Shown: positions 42,351 to 51,130 of the stretch, piece by piece
Layout: every line of letters begins with the position of its first letter
How positions within the stretch are numbered: the first letter of the stretch is position 1
DNA from: Aerophototrophica crusticola
Lineage (GTDB): Bacteria > Pseudomonadota > Alphaproteobacteria > Azospirillales > Azospirillaceae
Direction of reading: 5' to 3'
Assembly: GCA_001939945.1 (NCBI GenBank)
Contig: MOEB01000014.1
Location: 1 to 64,000, forward strand
DNA length: 64,000 nucleotides
Notes under the pieces: model-generated
Told to the model about the DNA's origin: nothing
The model's input: the letters and a program-made list of their open reading frames with translations, nothing else
Database searches by the model: none
Translations under genes and position numbers: made by a program

Positions 42351-43403
42351 ATGGCGACGGCGGTGGAACGGGTGGCCTACGCGGCGGGGCAGGCGGCGCG
42401 CGTCGGCTGGTACATGGGTCAGTACCTGCTGGCCAACCGCATCAGCCCACCGGAACTGCCCAAGGTGGACATGCCGGAGGGCACCGGCTTCCCCAAGACG
42501 GCGGACATCCTGGCCGACCTGCGGGAGCTGCTGCGCCGGGACTGGCAGAACATCGACGACGGGCTGTACCGCCTGCCCCATGATTTGGTGCGGGACCCCC
42601 GCCGCCTGCTGGCGGACGCCGCCCGCTTCCTGCGCGACGTGCCGGAGGTGGCCCGCCGCCGCAAGGAGCAGGCCAACAGCGAGGTTTTCCGCGAACCGCC
42701 CGCGGGGACGGAGAAGCTGCCCCGCTATTACCGCCAGAACTTCCACTACCAGACGGACGGCTACCTGTCCGACCGCTCCGCCCGGCTGTACGACCACCAG
42801 GTGGAGGTGCTGTTCGGCGGCGGGGCCGACGCCATGCGCCGCCAGGCGCTGGTGCCCGTGGCCAGGTACCTGCGCGGCAAGCCGGTGCGGCGGATGCGGC
42901 TGCTGGACGTGGCGTCGGGCACCGGCCGCTTCCTGACCTTCGTCAAGGACAACTACCCGAAGCTGGAGGTCACGGCCCTGGACCTGAGCCAGCCCTACCT
43001 CCAGGAGGCGCGGCGCAACCTGTCCCCCTGGTCCGGCGTCAACCTGGCCCTCGCCCCGGCGGAGGGGCTGCCCTTCGCCGACGCCAGCCAGGACGTTGTC
43101 ACCTGCATCTACCTGTTCCATGAGCTGCCGGCCAAGGTCCGCGCCCAGGCGGCGGCGGAGATGGCCCGCGTGCTGAAGCCCGGCGGCCTGATGGTGCTGA
43201 TGGACAGCCTGCAACTGGGCGACAAGCCCCAGTTCGACGGGCTGCTGCGCCTGTTCCCCGTGGCTTTCCACGAGCCCTATTATGCCCATTACATCGGCGC
43301 GGACATCCAGGGCCTGTTCACCGATGCCGGGCTGGAGCCGGACGGGACGGTGAACGCCTTCCTGTCCAAGGTCATGGCCTTCCGCAAGCCCGGGGCAACC
43401 TAA
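42351..43403 (+). CDS. Class I SAM-dependent methyltransferase
   Basis: A 350-residue protein. The C-terminal part has the Rossmann methyltransferase motifs: [18 protein letters not shown] (motif I), [17 protein letters not shown] (motif II), and a UbiE/COQ5-like [12 protein letters not shown] and [15 protein letters not shown]. The N-terminal ~150 residues are helical and specific to a subgroup. The substrate is unknown; quinone, lipid or polyketide-like acceptors are all conceivable. It is divergent from pgk. Confidence 0.88.
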   Translation: MATAVERVAYAAGQAARVGWYMGQYLLANRISPPELPKVDMPEGTGFPKTADILADLRELLRRDWQNIDDGLYRLPHDLVRDPRRLLADAARFLRDVPEVARRRKEQANSEVFREPPAGTEKLPRYYRQNFHYQTDGYLSDRSARLYDHQVEVLFGGGADAMRRQALVPVARYLRGKPVRRMRLLDVASGTGRFLTFVKDNYPKLEVTALDLSQPYLQEARRNLSPWSGVNLALAPAEGLPFADASQDVVTCIYLFHELPAKVRAQAAAEMARVLKPGGLMVLMDSLQLGDKPQFDGLLRLFPVAFHEPYYAHYIGADIQGLFTDAGLEPDGTVNAFLSKVMAFRKPGAT

Positions 43404-43547
43404 CCCGAAAGACAGGGCCGCCGACGCAAAAAAAATCGGTCCCGCGATAGACAGGGGAAATTTCGGTTGTCATCGTTCCGCAACATTCCTGGCAGCAAAG
43501 CCTGCTAGGGATGGCTTGCGCGAAGGATCAGGAACACGCCCCCCGCG

Positions 43548-45128
43548 ATGCCCGACACCGAAATCGAACTGAAGCTGGCGGTCCGGCCGGAAGACCTGCC
43601 GCGGCTCCGGTCCGCCAAGGCCCTTGGCCCCGCCAACGGCAAGGCCGCGCCCAAGGCGCTGGAAAGCACCTATTTCGACACGCCGGACCTGCGGCTCGCA
43701 GCCGCCGGCCTGTCGCTGCGCGTCCGCAAGGTGGGTCGCAGCTTCATCCAGACCCTGAAGTCCGCCCCCGAGGGCGGCACCGCCGCCCTGGTGCGCGGGG
43801 AATGGGAAGGCCCGGTGCCCGGCCCCACCCCCGACCTGTCCGCCCTGCCCGAGGCGGCCCCGCGGGAGGCCCTGGCCGGGCTGGTGGAGGCGGGGCTGAA
43901 GCCCGTCTTCACCTCCGACGTCAAGCGCACCCTGCGCGTCACCAGCGTCGGCGCGTCCCAGGTGGAGCTGGCCCTGGACGTGGGCGAGATCCGCACGCCG
44001 GAGGGCGCCACCCTGCCGGTGAGCGAGCTGGAGCTGGAGCTGAAGTCCGGCACCGACCCGGTGGCCCTCTACGACCTGGCCCTGGCGCTCCACGGGGAGG
44101 TGCCGATGCGGCTGGAGACGCGGACCAAGTCCGCCCGCGGCTACGCCCTGGCCGCCGGCACCGGCCCCACCTGGGCCAAGGCCGGCAAGCTGGAGATCAG
44201 CCCCGCCGACACGGTGGAGCAGGCCCTGGCCGCCATCGTCCGCCACTGCCTGGGCCACATGCTGGCGAACGAGGCGGTGGCCCTGGCCGGGGAGCAGCCG
44301 GAGGGCATCCACCAGATGCGGGTGGCGCTGCGCCGCCTGCGCTCCGCCTTCAGCCTGTTCAAGGGCCTGATCCCCGCCGATCAGGCCGCCACCCTGGGGC
44401 CGGAGGTCAAGTGGCTGGCCGACAGCTTCGGCCCGGCCCGCGACTGGGACGTGTTCCTGGAAAGCCTGCTGGCCCCGGTGGAGGAGGCGTTCCCCGCCGA
44501 CCCCGGCCTGTCCGCCCTGCGCCAGGCCGCCCTGCGTTGCCGGCATGAGGGGTACGAGGAGGCCAAGGCCGCCATCCAGTCCCCCCGCTACACCACCCTG
44601 CTGCTGAAGCTGGGCGCCTGGGTGGATGGGCGCGGCTGGCGCGACCAGCCGGTGAGCGAGGGGTCCGCCCGGCTGCTGCAACCCATCCTGGACCTGTCCG
44701 GCAGCCTGCTGGACAAGCGGCACAAGCAGGGCAGGAAGCGCGGCCGCCACTTCGCGCGCCTGGACCCGGAGGCGCGGCACCAGCTCCGCATCGCCCTGAA
44801 GAAGCTGCGCTACGCGGCGGAGTTCTTCCGCGGCCTGTACGACCCCAAGCCGGTGAAGCGCTACCTGGAGGATCTGGCCGGCCTGCAGGAGGCGCTGGGC
44901 CATTTGCAGGACGTGGCCACGGTGGAGAAGCTGGTGGGACAGGTCCGCGACCGGCTGGGGGCCGAGGCCCCCCTGGGCTGGGAACAGGGCGCCGGCCTGG
45001 TCATGGGCTGGCACGGCCGCGGCCTGCGCGACCAGGAACCCGCCATCGTCCGCGACTGGGAAGCCTTCGCCGACACCAAGCCCTTCTGGAAGGGGCCGAA
45101 GGACAAGGACTTCGACCCGGTGATCTGA
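43548..45128 (+). CDS. CYTH and CHAD domain protein (inorganic triphosphatase-like)
   Basis: A 526-residue protein. Residues 1-205 are a CYTH tunnel-fold domain with the ExExK motif in TEIELKLAVRPED, STYFDTPDLRLAAAGLSLRVR and VSELELELKSG. Such domains hydrolyse inorganic triphosphate or related polyphosphates. Residues about 220-510 are a CHAD helical domain with the conserved histidines in IHQMRVALRRLRSAF and RHQLRIALKKLRYAAEFF; CHAD binds polyphosphate and targets proteins to polyphosphate granules. Length and order match the fused form in E. coli YgiF. It stands alone; a repeat hairpin follows the stop. Confidence 0.95.
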   Translation: MPDTEIELKLAVRPEDLPRLRSAKALGPANGKAAPKALESTYFDTPDLRLAAAGLSLRVRKVGRSFIQTLKSAPEGGTAALVRGEWEGPVPGPTPDLSALPEAAPREALAGLVEAGLKPVFTSDVKRTLRVTSVGASQVELALDVGEIRTPEGATLPVSELELELKSGTDPVALYDLALALHGEVPMRLETRTKSARGYALAAGTGPTWAKAGKLEISPADTVEQALAAIVRHCLGHMLANEAVALAGEQPEGIHQMRVALRRLRSAFSLFKGLIPADQAATLGPEVKWLADSFGPARDWDVFLESLLAPVEEAFPADPGLSALRQAALRCRHEGYEEAKAAIQSPRYTTLLLKLGAWVDGRGWRDQPVSEGSARLLQPILDLSGSLLDKRHKQGRKRGRHFARLDPEARHQLRIALKKLRYAAEFFRGLYDPKPVKRYLEDLAGLQEALGHLQDVATVEKLVGQVRDRLGAEAPLGWEQGAGLVMGWHGRGLRDQEPAIVRDWEAFADTKPFWKGPKDKDFDPVI

Positions 45129-45153
45129 CGGGCCTCCCGGCGTGGGGCCCATC

Positions 45154-45258
45154 ACACGGACGGCACGGACACTCCACGGACGACACGGACCTGGCGCTTG
45201 CGCCGCAGGCATTTGGCCTTGTCCGTGCGGTCCGTGCCCTTGTCCGTGTCGTCCGTGT
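45154..45258. repeat. Large inverted repeat built from CACGGAC units
   Basis: Left arm 45154-45190 and right arm 45221-45258 are made of CACGGAC or GTCCGTG units in pairs and are mutually complementary with few mismatches, around a 30-base loop. It lies 26 bases after the CYTH-CHAD stop and could act as a terminator, though its tandem make-up points to a dispersed repeat family. Confidence 0.7.
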
Positions 45259-45374
45259 CCATGGCTCCGCCGGTCACGCCGGCCATCCCGATCCGGCGCA
45301 GACAACCCCTTGTCGCCGCACCGATACTCCGCCACTCTCCCCCCGCAACTCCTCCCGCCCCCGGTTCCCTCCCC

Positions 45375-46001
45375 ATGCTCTCCGTCCTTGTCAGCAACGT
45401 GAAGGGTGGCGTCGGTAAGACGACCATCTCCACCCACATCGCCGCCGCCCTGGCCGCGGAGGGGCGCCGCACCGCGCTGGCGGAGGTGGACAAGCAGAAA
45501 TCCTCCCTGGGCTGGCTGTCCCGCCGCCCGGCCACCGCCAGGCCCATCCTGGGGCTGGACTGGACGAAGGAGCTGTCGGACGTGCCCAAGGGCATCGAGG
45601 CGCTGGTGATCGACGCGCCCGCCGCCATGAAGCAGAAGGACGTGGAGGACCTGGTCAAGCTGGCGGACGTGGTCGTCCTGCCCGTCCTGCCCGGCGCCTT
45701 CGACGAGGCGGCGACGGAGCGTTTCCTGAAGAAGCTGGACGAGCTGAAGGCCATCCGCAAGGCGCGCATCCCGGTGGCCGTGGTGGGCAACCGCCTGCGC
45801 CCCCGCACAAAGTCCGCGGACCGGCTGGACAGCTTCCTGGGCGGGGTCGGCCACACGGTGGTGGCCCGCCTGCGCGACAGCCAGATCTACCCCGACCTGG
45901 CCGCCACCGGCCAAGCCCTGTTCGACCTGACCACCAAGCGCGCCGCGGAGGTCAAGGCCGACTGGGACCCGCTGCTGGCCTTCATCCGCAAGGCGGGGTG
46001 A
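45375..46001 (+). CDS. Orphan ParA-like P-loop ATPase
   Basis: A 208-residue deviant-Walker ATPase with VSNVKGGVGKTTISTHIAAAL (Walker A), ALVIDAPAAMKQKDVEDLV (Walker B region) and ADVVVLPVLPGAFDEAA. It lacks the long N-terminal extension of chromosomal ParA. Such small ParA/MinD/Soj-like proteins without a ParB partner position chemoreceptor arrays, flagella, carboxysomes or plasmids. No partner gene is adjacent. ATG 45375 is chosen because the conserved MLSVLVSNVKGG starts there. Its stop is embedded in a palindrome shared with the convergent fkbM-type gene. Confidence 0.88.
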   Translation: MLSVLVSNVKGGVGKTTISTHIAAALAAEGRRTALAEVDKQKSSLGWLSRRPATARPILGLDWTKELSDVPKGIEALVIDAPAAMKQKDVEDLVKLADVVVLPVLPGAFDEAATERFLKKLDELKAIRKARIPVAVVGNRLRPRTKSADRLDSFLGGVGHTVVARLRDSQIYPDLAATGQALFDLTTKRAAEVKADWDPLLAFIRKAG

Positions 46002-46012
46002 CGGGCGTCACC
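45997..46012. terminator. Palindrome containing both stops of convergent genes
   Basis: GGTGACG-GG-CGTCACC carries TGA of the ParA-like gene and the complementary stop of the FkbM gene, with six bases between the two genes. GTTT follows on the plus strand. The loop is very short, so cruciform-type pairing would need the outer bases; function as a terminator is likely but not certain. Confidence 0.4.
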
Positions 46013-46763
46013 GTTTCCCCGGCACCCGCAGGGCCGCATAGACGTCCCCTCCCCCGTCCTCCAGCGGCCGGCGGGCGAGCCATGTCGCCATCTCCGTCGG
46101 CCCCAGCCAGAACCGGTGCTCCCAGGTGAAGCCCTCCCCCCGGCAGGCGTTGAACCGGTAGGGCGCCAGCGCCGCCAGCCGCCAGACGCAGTCCACCGCC
46201 GCCCGCGGCGTCTCCGGCAGGTATTCGAAGGACAGGGCGGGCACGGCATAGGTCAGGCCCGCCAGCACCTCCGCCTCGAACCCTTCCACGTCCACCTTGA
46301 TGAAACTGGGCACGCCATGGGCCCGGATCAGCGCGTCAAGGCTGCTGACCCGCACCGCCACCCCTTCGTCCCACCGTTCGCCCGGAAAGCGGGGGGAGGC
46401 GGCGACGGTCCCGGCCCAGTCCGGGGACAGGGTGGACAAGGTGGGGTTGGCGCGGTTCACCCGCAGGGTCGCCTCCCCCTCCGCGGCCCCCAGGGCGCAG
46501 TCCAGCACGGTGACCTTGCGGTCGAGCCGGTTCAGCAGCCGGAGCAGCCGGGCCAGGTGCGGCTGCGGCTCCACCGCCACCACCCGGGCGCCCAGGGAAC
46601 GGAAGGCCGCCACCCGGTCGCCCACATGGGCGCCCACGTCGATGGCCAGCTCACCCCGCGCCACGAACTGGCCATAGAACCGGGCCATCCGCCTGACCCG
46701 GCCGGGCCGCAGGCGGTAGATGGCAAGGGAACGGAGAACGCCGGTCAGCCGGGCAAGGTCCAT
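46008..46763 (-). CDS. FkbM-family SAM-dependent methyltransferase
   Basis: A 251-residue protein with the FkbM pattern: ELAIDVGAHVGDRVAAFRSLG (motif I), VVAVEPQPHLARLL (motif II) and SFIKVDVEGFEAEVLAGL, followed by PALSFEYLPETPR. FkbM-type enzymes O-methylate polyketides, sugars or lipopolysaccharide components; the target here is unknown. It is convergent with the ParA-like gene and divergent from the transporter at 46839. Confidence 0.9.
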   Translation of the reverse strand: MDLARLTGVLRSLAIYRLRPGRVRRMARFYGQFVARGELAIDVGAHVGDRVAAFRSLGARVVAVEPQPHLARLLRLLNRLDRKVTVLDCALGAAEGEATLRVNRANPTLSTLSPDWAGTVAASPRFPGERWDEGVAVRVSSLDALIRAHGVPSFIKVDVEGFEAEVLAGLTYAVPALSFEYLPETPRAAVDCVWRLAALAPYRFNACRGEGFTWEHRFWLGPTEMATWLARRPLEDGGGDVYAALRVPGKR

Positions 46764-46838
46764 GCAGGGCTCCCATCCCCGGGGTCGGGGCGGAGAACCC
46801 TAGCCCAAACCGTTCGCCGGGCGTAGCTTCCCGGCGCC

Positions 46839-47747
46839 ATGCCCGATCCCGCCCCCCGCAAGCCCTTGTCCGTGAACCTGCGCGGCGCCCTGTGGATGCT
46901 GCTGGCCGCGTTCGGCTTCGCCTGCATGGGCGCCCTGGTCAAGCTGCTGGGCGGCCGGCTGGACGCCATGCAGATCGCCTTCTTCCGCGCCCTCATCGGC
47001 GTGCTGGCGGTGCTGCCCTTCATCGCCCGGGCCGGGTGGCAGACCGCCATCCCGCAATACCCGCTGCGCCACCTGTCCCGCGCCGCCACAGGGCTGGCGG
47101 CGGTCGTCACCGGCTTCTACGCCATCACCCACCTGCCGCTCGCCACCTCCACCGCCCTCAGCTTCGCCCAGCCCCTGTTCATGATCGTCCTGGCCGTCCT
47201 GTTCCTGGGCGAGCCGGTGCGCTGGCGGCGCTGGACGGCCACGCTGGTGGGGTTCGGCGGGGTGGTGCTGATGCTGCGGCCGGGGGTGGGGGACATCCAT
47301 CCGGCCATGCTGGCGGCCCTGGCCAACGCCGCCTTCGTCGCCATGTCCGCCGCCCAGGTGAAGGCCATGCCGGGGCAGGAGCGGGACCTGACCCTGCTGC
47401 TGAGCTTCGCCAGCATCTCCACCCTGGCCCTCTCCCTCCCCGCCTTCCTCGCTTGGCAGGACCCGACACGGGGGGAGTGGGCGCTGCTGGTCCTGATGGG
47501 GCTGCTGGGCGTCAGCAGCCAGGCGGCGGTGATCCGCAGCTACCGGGTGGGGGCGGAGGCCACCTTCGTCGCCCCCTTCGACTATGTCCGCCTGCTGTTC
47601 GCCACGGGCTTCGGCTTCCTGCTGTTCGCGGAGGTGCCGGACGCCTATGTCTTCGCCGGCGCCGCGCTGATCATCGGCTCGGCGATCTACATCGCGCGCC
47701 GGGGTGCCAGCGTGGGCGCCAAGCCGGTGAAGGTGGAAGATGTCTGA
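46839..47747 (+). CDS. EamA/DMT-family transporter
   Basis: A 302-residue inner-membrane protein with ten helices in two EamA repeats: ALWMLLAAFGFACMGALVKLL at the start, TGFYAITHLPLATSTALSFA closing the first repeat, GVSSQAAVIRSYRVGAEATF and a second AVIF-type segment FDYVRLLFATGFGFLLFAEV. It belongs to the S-adenosylmethionine/riboflavin-like DMT subgroup in overall shape, but the substrate cannot be assigned. The gene precedes the aminotransferase by 72 bases. Confidence 0.9.
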   Translation: MPDPAPRKPLSVNLRGALWMLLAAFGFACMGALVKLLGGRLDAMQIAFFRALIGVLAVLPFIARAGWQTAIPQYPLRHLSRAATGLAAVVTGFYAITHLPLATSTALSFAQPLFMIVLAVLFLGEPVRWRRWTATLVGFGGVVLMLRPGVGDIHPAMLAALANAAFVAMSAAQVKAMPGQERDLTLLLSFASISTLALSLPAFLAWQDPTRGEWALLVLMGLLGVSSQAAVIRSYRVGAEATFVAPFDYVRLLFATGFGFLLFAEVPDAYVFAGAALIIGSAIYIARRGASVGAKPVKVEDV

Positions 47748-47819
47748 CCGCGCGCTTGCCCCAAACCCCCAGCCTGGGCCAGAAGAGTGGCCGCAACGGG
47801 AACTGGGGGAAACGGGACC

Positions 47820-49010
47820 ATGGTGACGGAAGCGCATGACGGGCTGTTCGGCCGGCTCCAGGAACAGCCGGCGGACCCGCTGTTGGCCCTGATCGGCCTG
47901 TTCCGCGACGACCCGCGCACGGACAAGATCGACCTGGGCGTGGGCGTCTACCGTGACGCCCAGGGCCGCACCCCCGTCCCCCGCGCCGTCAAGGCGGCGG
48001 AGCGGCGGCTGCTGGAAACCCAAGGCTCCAAGTCCTACCTGGGCCCCGCCGGCGACACCGGTTTCGTCGCCCGAATCGGCGCGGTGGCGCTTGGCGAGTC
48101 GCTGGCCCGCGACCCCCGGCTGGTCGGCCTGCAATCCCCCGGCGGCACCGGCGCCCTGCGACTGGCGGCGGAGCTGGTGGCCGCGGCCAAGCCCGGCGCC
48201 ACCGTCTGGCTTGGCACGCCCACCTGGCCCAACCACCCGCCCCTCATGGCCGCCGCGGGCCTGCAGGTGGAGACCTACCGCCATTACGACCCCGCCACCG
48301 GCGGCGTGCGGTTCGATGAGCTGATGTCCGCCCTGGGCAAGGCGCAGGCGAGCGACGTGGCCGTGCTGCACGGCTGCTGCCACAACCCCAGCGGCGCCGA
48401 CCTGGACGAGGGCCAGTGGAGGGAGGTGGCGGCCCTGCTGTCCACCCGCGGCGTGCTGCCCATCGTGGATCTGGCCTACCAGGGACTGGGCGACGGGCTG
48501 GAGCCCGATGCCCGGGGCGCCCGGATCGTGGCCGAGGCCTGCCCGGAGATGCTGCTGGCCTATTCCTGCGACAAGAACTTCGGCGTCTACCGCGACCGGG
48601 TGGGCGCCCTGTTCCTGCTGGCTAGGGATGCCGACACGGCGCGGCGCGCCAACTCCGTCCTGCACGCCCTGGCCCGGGCCAACTGGTCCATGCCGCCCGA
48701 CCATGGCGCCGCCGCCGTGCGTCTGGTGCTGGAGGACGAAGCCCTAACCGCCGATTGGAAGGCGGAACTGGATGAGATGTGCGCCCGCATCGGTGCCGTC
48801 CGCGCGTCCCTGGCCGCCCAGTCGCCCAAGCTGGCGGCGGTGGCCAGGCAGCGCGGCCTGTTCAGCCTGCTGCCCGTCAGCCCGGAGGGCGTGGCCAGGC
48901 TGCGCGCGGAGCACGGCATCTACATGGCCCCGTCCGGCCGCGCCAACCTGGCCGGCCTGGCGCTGGGGGACGTGCCGCGGGTGGCGGCGGCGATCGCCGA
49001 ACTGGGCTGA
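47820..49010 (+). CDS. Aromatic amino acid aminotransferase (class I)
   Basis: A 396-residue PLP-dependent enzyme of the AspC/TyrB class. It begins with PADPLLALIGLFRDDPRTDKIDLGVGVYRD, the family start. It has SYLGPAGDTGF, HGCCHNPSGADLD, PIVDLAYQGLGDGLEPD and the PLP lysine in YSCDKNFGVYRDRVG (Lys252). These enzymes transfer the amino group between aspartate or aromatic amino acids and 2-oxoglutarate. HGCCHNP instead of the AspC-type HACAHNP fits the aromatic branch, though this is a soft argument. It is followed 28 bases later by an SDR gene, probably as one transcript. Confidence 0.9.
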   Translation: MVTEAHDGLFGRLQEQPADPLLALIGLFRDDPRTDKIDLGVGVYRDAQGRTPVPRAVKAAERRLLETQGSKSYLGPAGDTGFVARIGAVALGESLARDPRLVGLQSPGGTGALRLAAELVAAAKPGATVWLGTPTWPNHPPLMAAAGLQVETYRHYDPATGGVRFDELMSALGKAQASDVAVLHGCCHNPSGADLDEGQWREVAALLSTRGVLPIVDLAYQGLGDGLEPDARGARIVAEACPEMLLAYSCDKNFGVYRDRVGALFLLARDADTARRANSVLHALARANWSMPPDHGAAAVRLVLEDEALTADWKAELDEMCARIGAVRASLAAQSPKLAAVARQRGLFSLLPVSPEGVARLRAEHGIYMAPSGRANLAGLALGDVPRVAAAIAELG

Positions 49011-49038
49011 ACGAAGAACCGAAGGGGGAGGGTGCATC

Positions 49039-49710
49039 ATGAAGGTCATCGTGACGGGCGGGTTCGGCGCCCTGGGCCGGGCGGTGGGCGCGGCGTTCCT
49101 GGGCCAGGGCGCGCAGGTGGCCCTGGTGGACCGGTCCCCGGCGCCGGACGGCCTGCCCGACGGCGCCAAGCCCCTGGGCGGCTTCGACCTGGCCGACCCC
49201 GCCGGGGCGGAAGCCGCGGCCCAGGCGGCGGTGGCCGCGCTGGGCGGGCTGGACGTGCTGGTGAACGTGGCCGGCACCTTCCGGTGGGAGACGGTGGCCG
49301 ACGGCAGCCCGGACAGCTGGGCCTTCCTGCACGCCGCCAACCTGTCCACCTGCCTGAACATGAGCCGCGCCTGCCTGCCCCGCCTGGGGGCCGGCGGGGC
49401 CATCGTGAACATCGGCGCCAACGGGGCCCTGTCCGCCGGCACCGGCATGGGCGCATACGCCGCGTCCAAATCCGCCGTCCACCGCCTGACCGAGGCCCTG
49501 GCGGCGGAGCAGAAGGGCCGGGGGATCCGGGTCAACGCCGTGCTGCCCGGCATCATCGACACCCCCGCCAACCGCAAGGACATGCCGGATGCCGACCCCG
49601 CCGGCTGGACCAGCCCCGCCGCCATCGCCGACGTGATCCTGTTCCTCGCCTCCCCCCAATCCCGCGCCATCACCGGCGCCCTGGTCCCGGTGACCGCGGC
49701 GGCACGGTGA
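49039..49710 (+). CDS. Short-chain dehydrogenase/reductase
   Basis: A 223-residue SDR with a slightly short NAD(P)-binding start VTGGFGALGRAVGAAFL, NVAGTF in place of NNAG, INIGAN-type strand (AIVNIGANGALS) and the catalytic YAASK (Tyr-x3-Lys) in GMGAYAASKSAVHRL. PGIIDTPANRKDMP follows, typical of the classical group. The substrate is unknown. It follows the aminotransferase directly with its own GGGGGAGGG ribosome site, so they are likely co-expressed. Confidence 0.9.
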   Translation: MKVIVTGGFGALGRAVGAAFLGQGAQVALVDRSPAPDGLPDGAKPLGGFDLADPAGAEAAAQAAVAALGGLDVLVNVAGTFRWETVADGSPDSWAFLHAANLSTCLNMSRACLPRLGAGGAIVNIGANGALSAGTGMGAYAASKSAVHRLTEALAAEQKGRGIRVNAVLPGIIDTPANRKDMPDADPAGWTSPAAIADVILFLASPQSRAITGALVPVTAAAR

Positions 49711-49877
49711 GACTTTCCCTCGCCCGGGGGGGAGGGCACCGCTCCGGCCCTCCGCGCCTTCTGCGTTCAATGGACCCGCCGCGACCATTCCCCCTTTCCC
49801 CTGTTGAGCGCATTCCCAGGGGCCGGCCCGAACCCAGGTGGTAAGGTGCGGCCACATGAAGGACGTCGGAGCGACCC

Positions 49878-50777
49878 TTGGATCGGTTCCATGAGTTGGA
49901 GGTGTTCCTGGCCGTGGCCGACGCGGGCAGCTTCGCCAAGGCGGGCCTGCGCCTGCGCATCAGCCCCCCGGCGGTGACAAGGGCCGTGTCGGCGTTGGAG
50001 GACCGGCTGGGCGTCCGCCTGTTCAACCGCACCACCCGCAGCCTGTCCCTAACCGATGCCGGCGCCCGCTTCCTGGAGAACGCCCGCCGCCTGATGGGGG
50101 AATGGGAAACCGCCGAGCGCGAGGCGGCGGGGGAGGCGGCGGAGCCGTCCGGCCACCTGGCCCTTACCGCCTCCGTCACCATGGGCCGCGGCCTGCTGGC
50201 CCCCATCGTCAGCGCCTTCCTGGCGGCGCACCCGAAGGTCACCGCGTCGGTCCTGCTGCTGGACCGGGTGGTGAATTTGGTGGAGGAAGGGCTGGACGTG
50301 GCCCTGCGGGTGGGGGCGCTGCCCGACAGCACCCTGGTGGCCCGCCGGGTGGGCATGGTCCGCCGCGTCCTGGTGGCCAGCCCCGCCTACCTTGACCGTC
50401 ACGGCACGCCGCGCCAGCCGTCGGACCTGAAATCCCACGCCGTCATCGCCTTCACCGGCCTGATGCCCAACCGGGAATGGCGATACCTCGCCGGCCCAAA
50501 CAACGGGCACGTGGCCCTGGCCCCACGGCTGGAGATCAACGACGCCGGCGCCGCCCTGGCCGCGGCCGAACGGGGGGAAGGCATCACCATCGGCCTGTCC
50601 TACATGGTGGGGGAGGCCATGTCCCAAGGCCGCCTGCTGCCCTTGCTGGACGAGTTCACCCTGCCCCCGGTCCCGGTCCAGCTCGTCTACCCCCAATCCC
50701 GCCTGGTCGCCCCCAAGGTCCGCGCCTTCGTGGACTTCGCCGCGCCGAGGGTGAGGGAGGTACTGGAGGGGTTGTGA
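49878..50777 (+). CDS. LysR-family transcriptional regulator
   Basis: A 299-residue regulator. The N-terminal winged helix-turn-helix has FLAVADAGSFAKAGLRLRISPPAVTRAVSALEDRLGVRLF; the periplasmic-binding-like effector domain covers about 90-295 with VEEGLDVALRVGALPDSTLV and AAAERGEGITIGLSYMVG. Start is TTG 49878, since no in-frame ATG precedes the domain. Its target is not evident: no divergent gene, and the upstream aminotransferase/SDR pair runs the same way. Confidence 0.92.
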   Translation: MDRFHELEVFLAVADAGSFAKAGLRLRISPPAVTRAVSALEDRLGVRLFNRTTRSLSLTDAGARFLENARRLMGEWETAEREAAGEAAEPSGHLALTASVTMGRGLLAPIVSAFLAAHPKVTASVLLLDRVVNLVEEGLDVALRVGALPDSTLVARRVGMVRRVLVASPAYLDRHGTPRQPSDLKSHAVIAFTGLMPNREWRYLAGPNNGHVALAPRLEINDAGAALAAAERGEGITIGLSYMVGEAMSQGRLLPLLDEFTLPPVPVQLVYPQSRLVAPKVRAFVDFAAPRVREVLEGL

Positions 50778-51130
50778 GATCCGCCTCCTCTCTGTCATCC
50801 CCGCGATGGCGTGAAGGCGCTAAGTCACCCGGCGTTGAAGCTTTTGTTTCCCCCGCGAAGGAAAACACCTTCGCGGGGGAAGCCGTAGTGCTTGGCATAG
50901 ACGGTTCGGCCCTGTTCCAAAGCCGATTTCCTTCGCGACGATGACGGGCGGTGTGAGGTGAGGGCGAAGGCAGCCCCCCTCGGCCGCCTCACGCGCCGAC
51001 AGCCCCCCGCTACCCAGCTCACAACCAATCACTGACCGAACCATGCGACAGGGCAACGCATGGTCGGGCACGCCATCCCCGCTTATGTATTTTCAGAAAT
51101 TTCTGAAACCTGAGAAACCGCAGGCGCACC
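50778..51130. promoter_or_regulatory. Intergenic region with REP-like hairpin and the gbsR-cyd promoter/operator
   Basis: No gene is evident. It contains the perfect hairpin TTCCCCCGCGAAGG-AAAACA-CCTTCGCGGGGGAA (50848-50861 and 50868-50881), which may end the LysR transcript, flanked by degenerate CCCGCGA motifs. At its right end are the AT-rich TTATGTATTTT and the 18-bp palindrome before gbsR. Confidence 0.6.
51091..51108. promoter_or_regulatory. Perfect 18-bp palindrome, probable GbsR operator
   Basis: TTTCAGAAATTTCTGAAA is its own reverse complement, centred 31 bases upstream of the gbsR-type start. In this GC-rich genome an AT-rich perfect palindrome so placed is a strong operator candidate. 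It would let the regulator control itself and cydAB. Confidence 0.65.

Noticed and set aside
45154-45258. Possible CRISPR array in the CACGGAC repeats
   Set aside because: Units are 7-8 bases, inverted rather than direct, with no regular spacers.
43470-45914. 814-residue minus-strand frame opposite the CYTH-CHAD and ParA-like genes
   Set aside because: Gln/Gly/His/Leu-rich shadow without motifs; both plus-strand genes have catalytic signatures.
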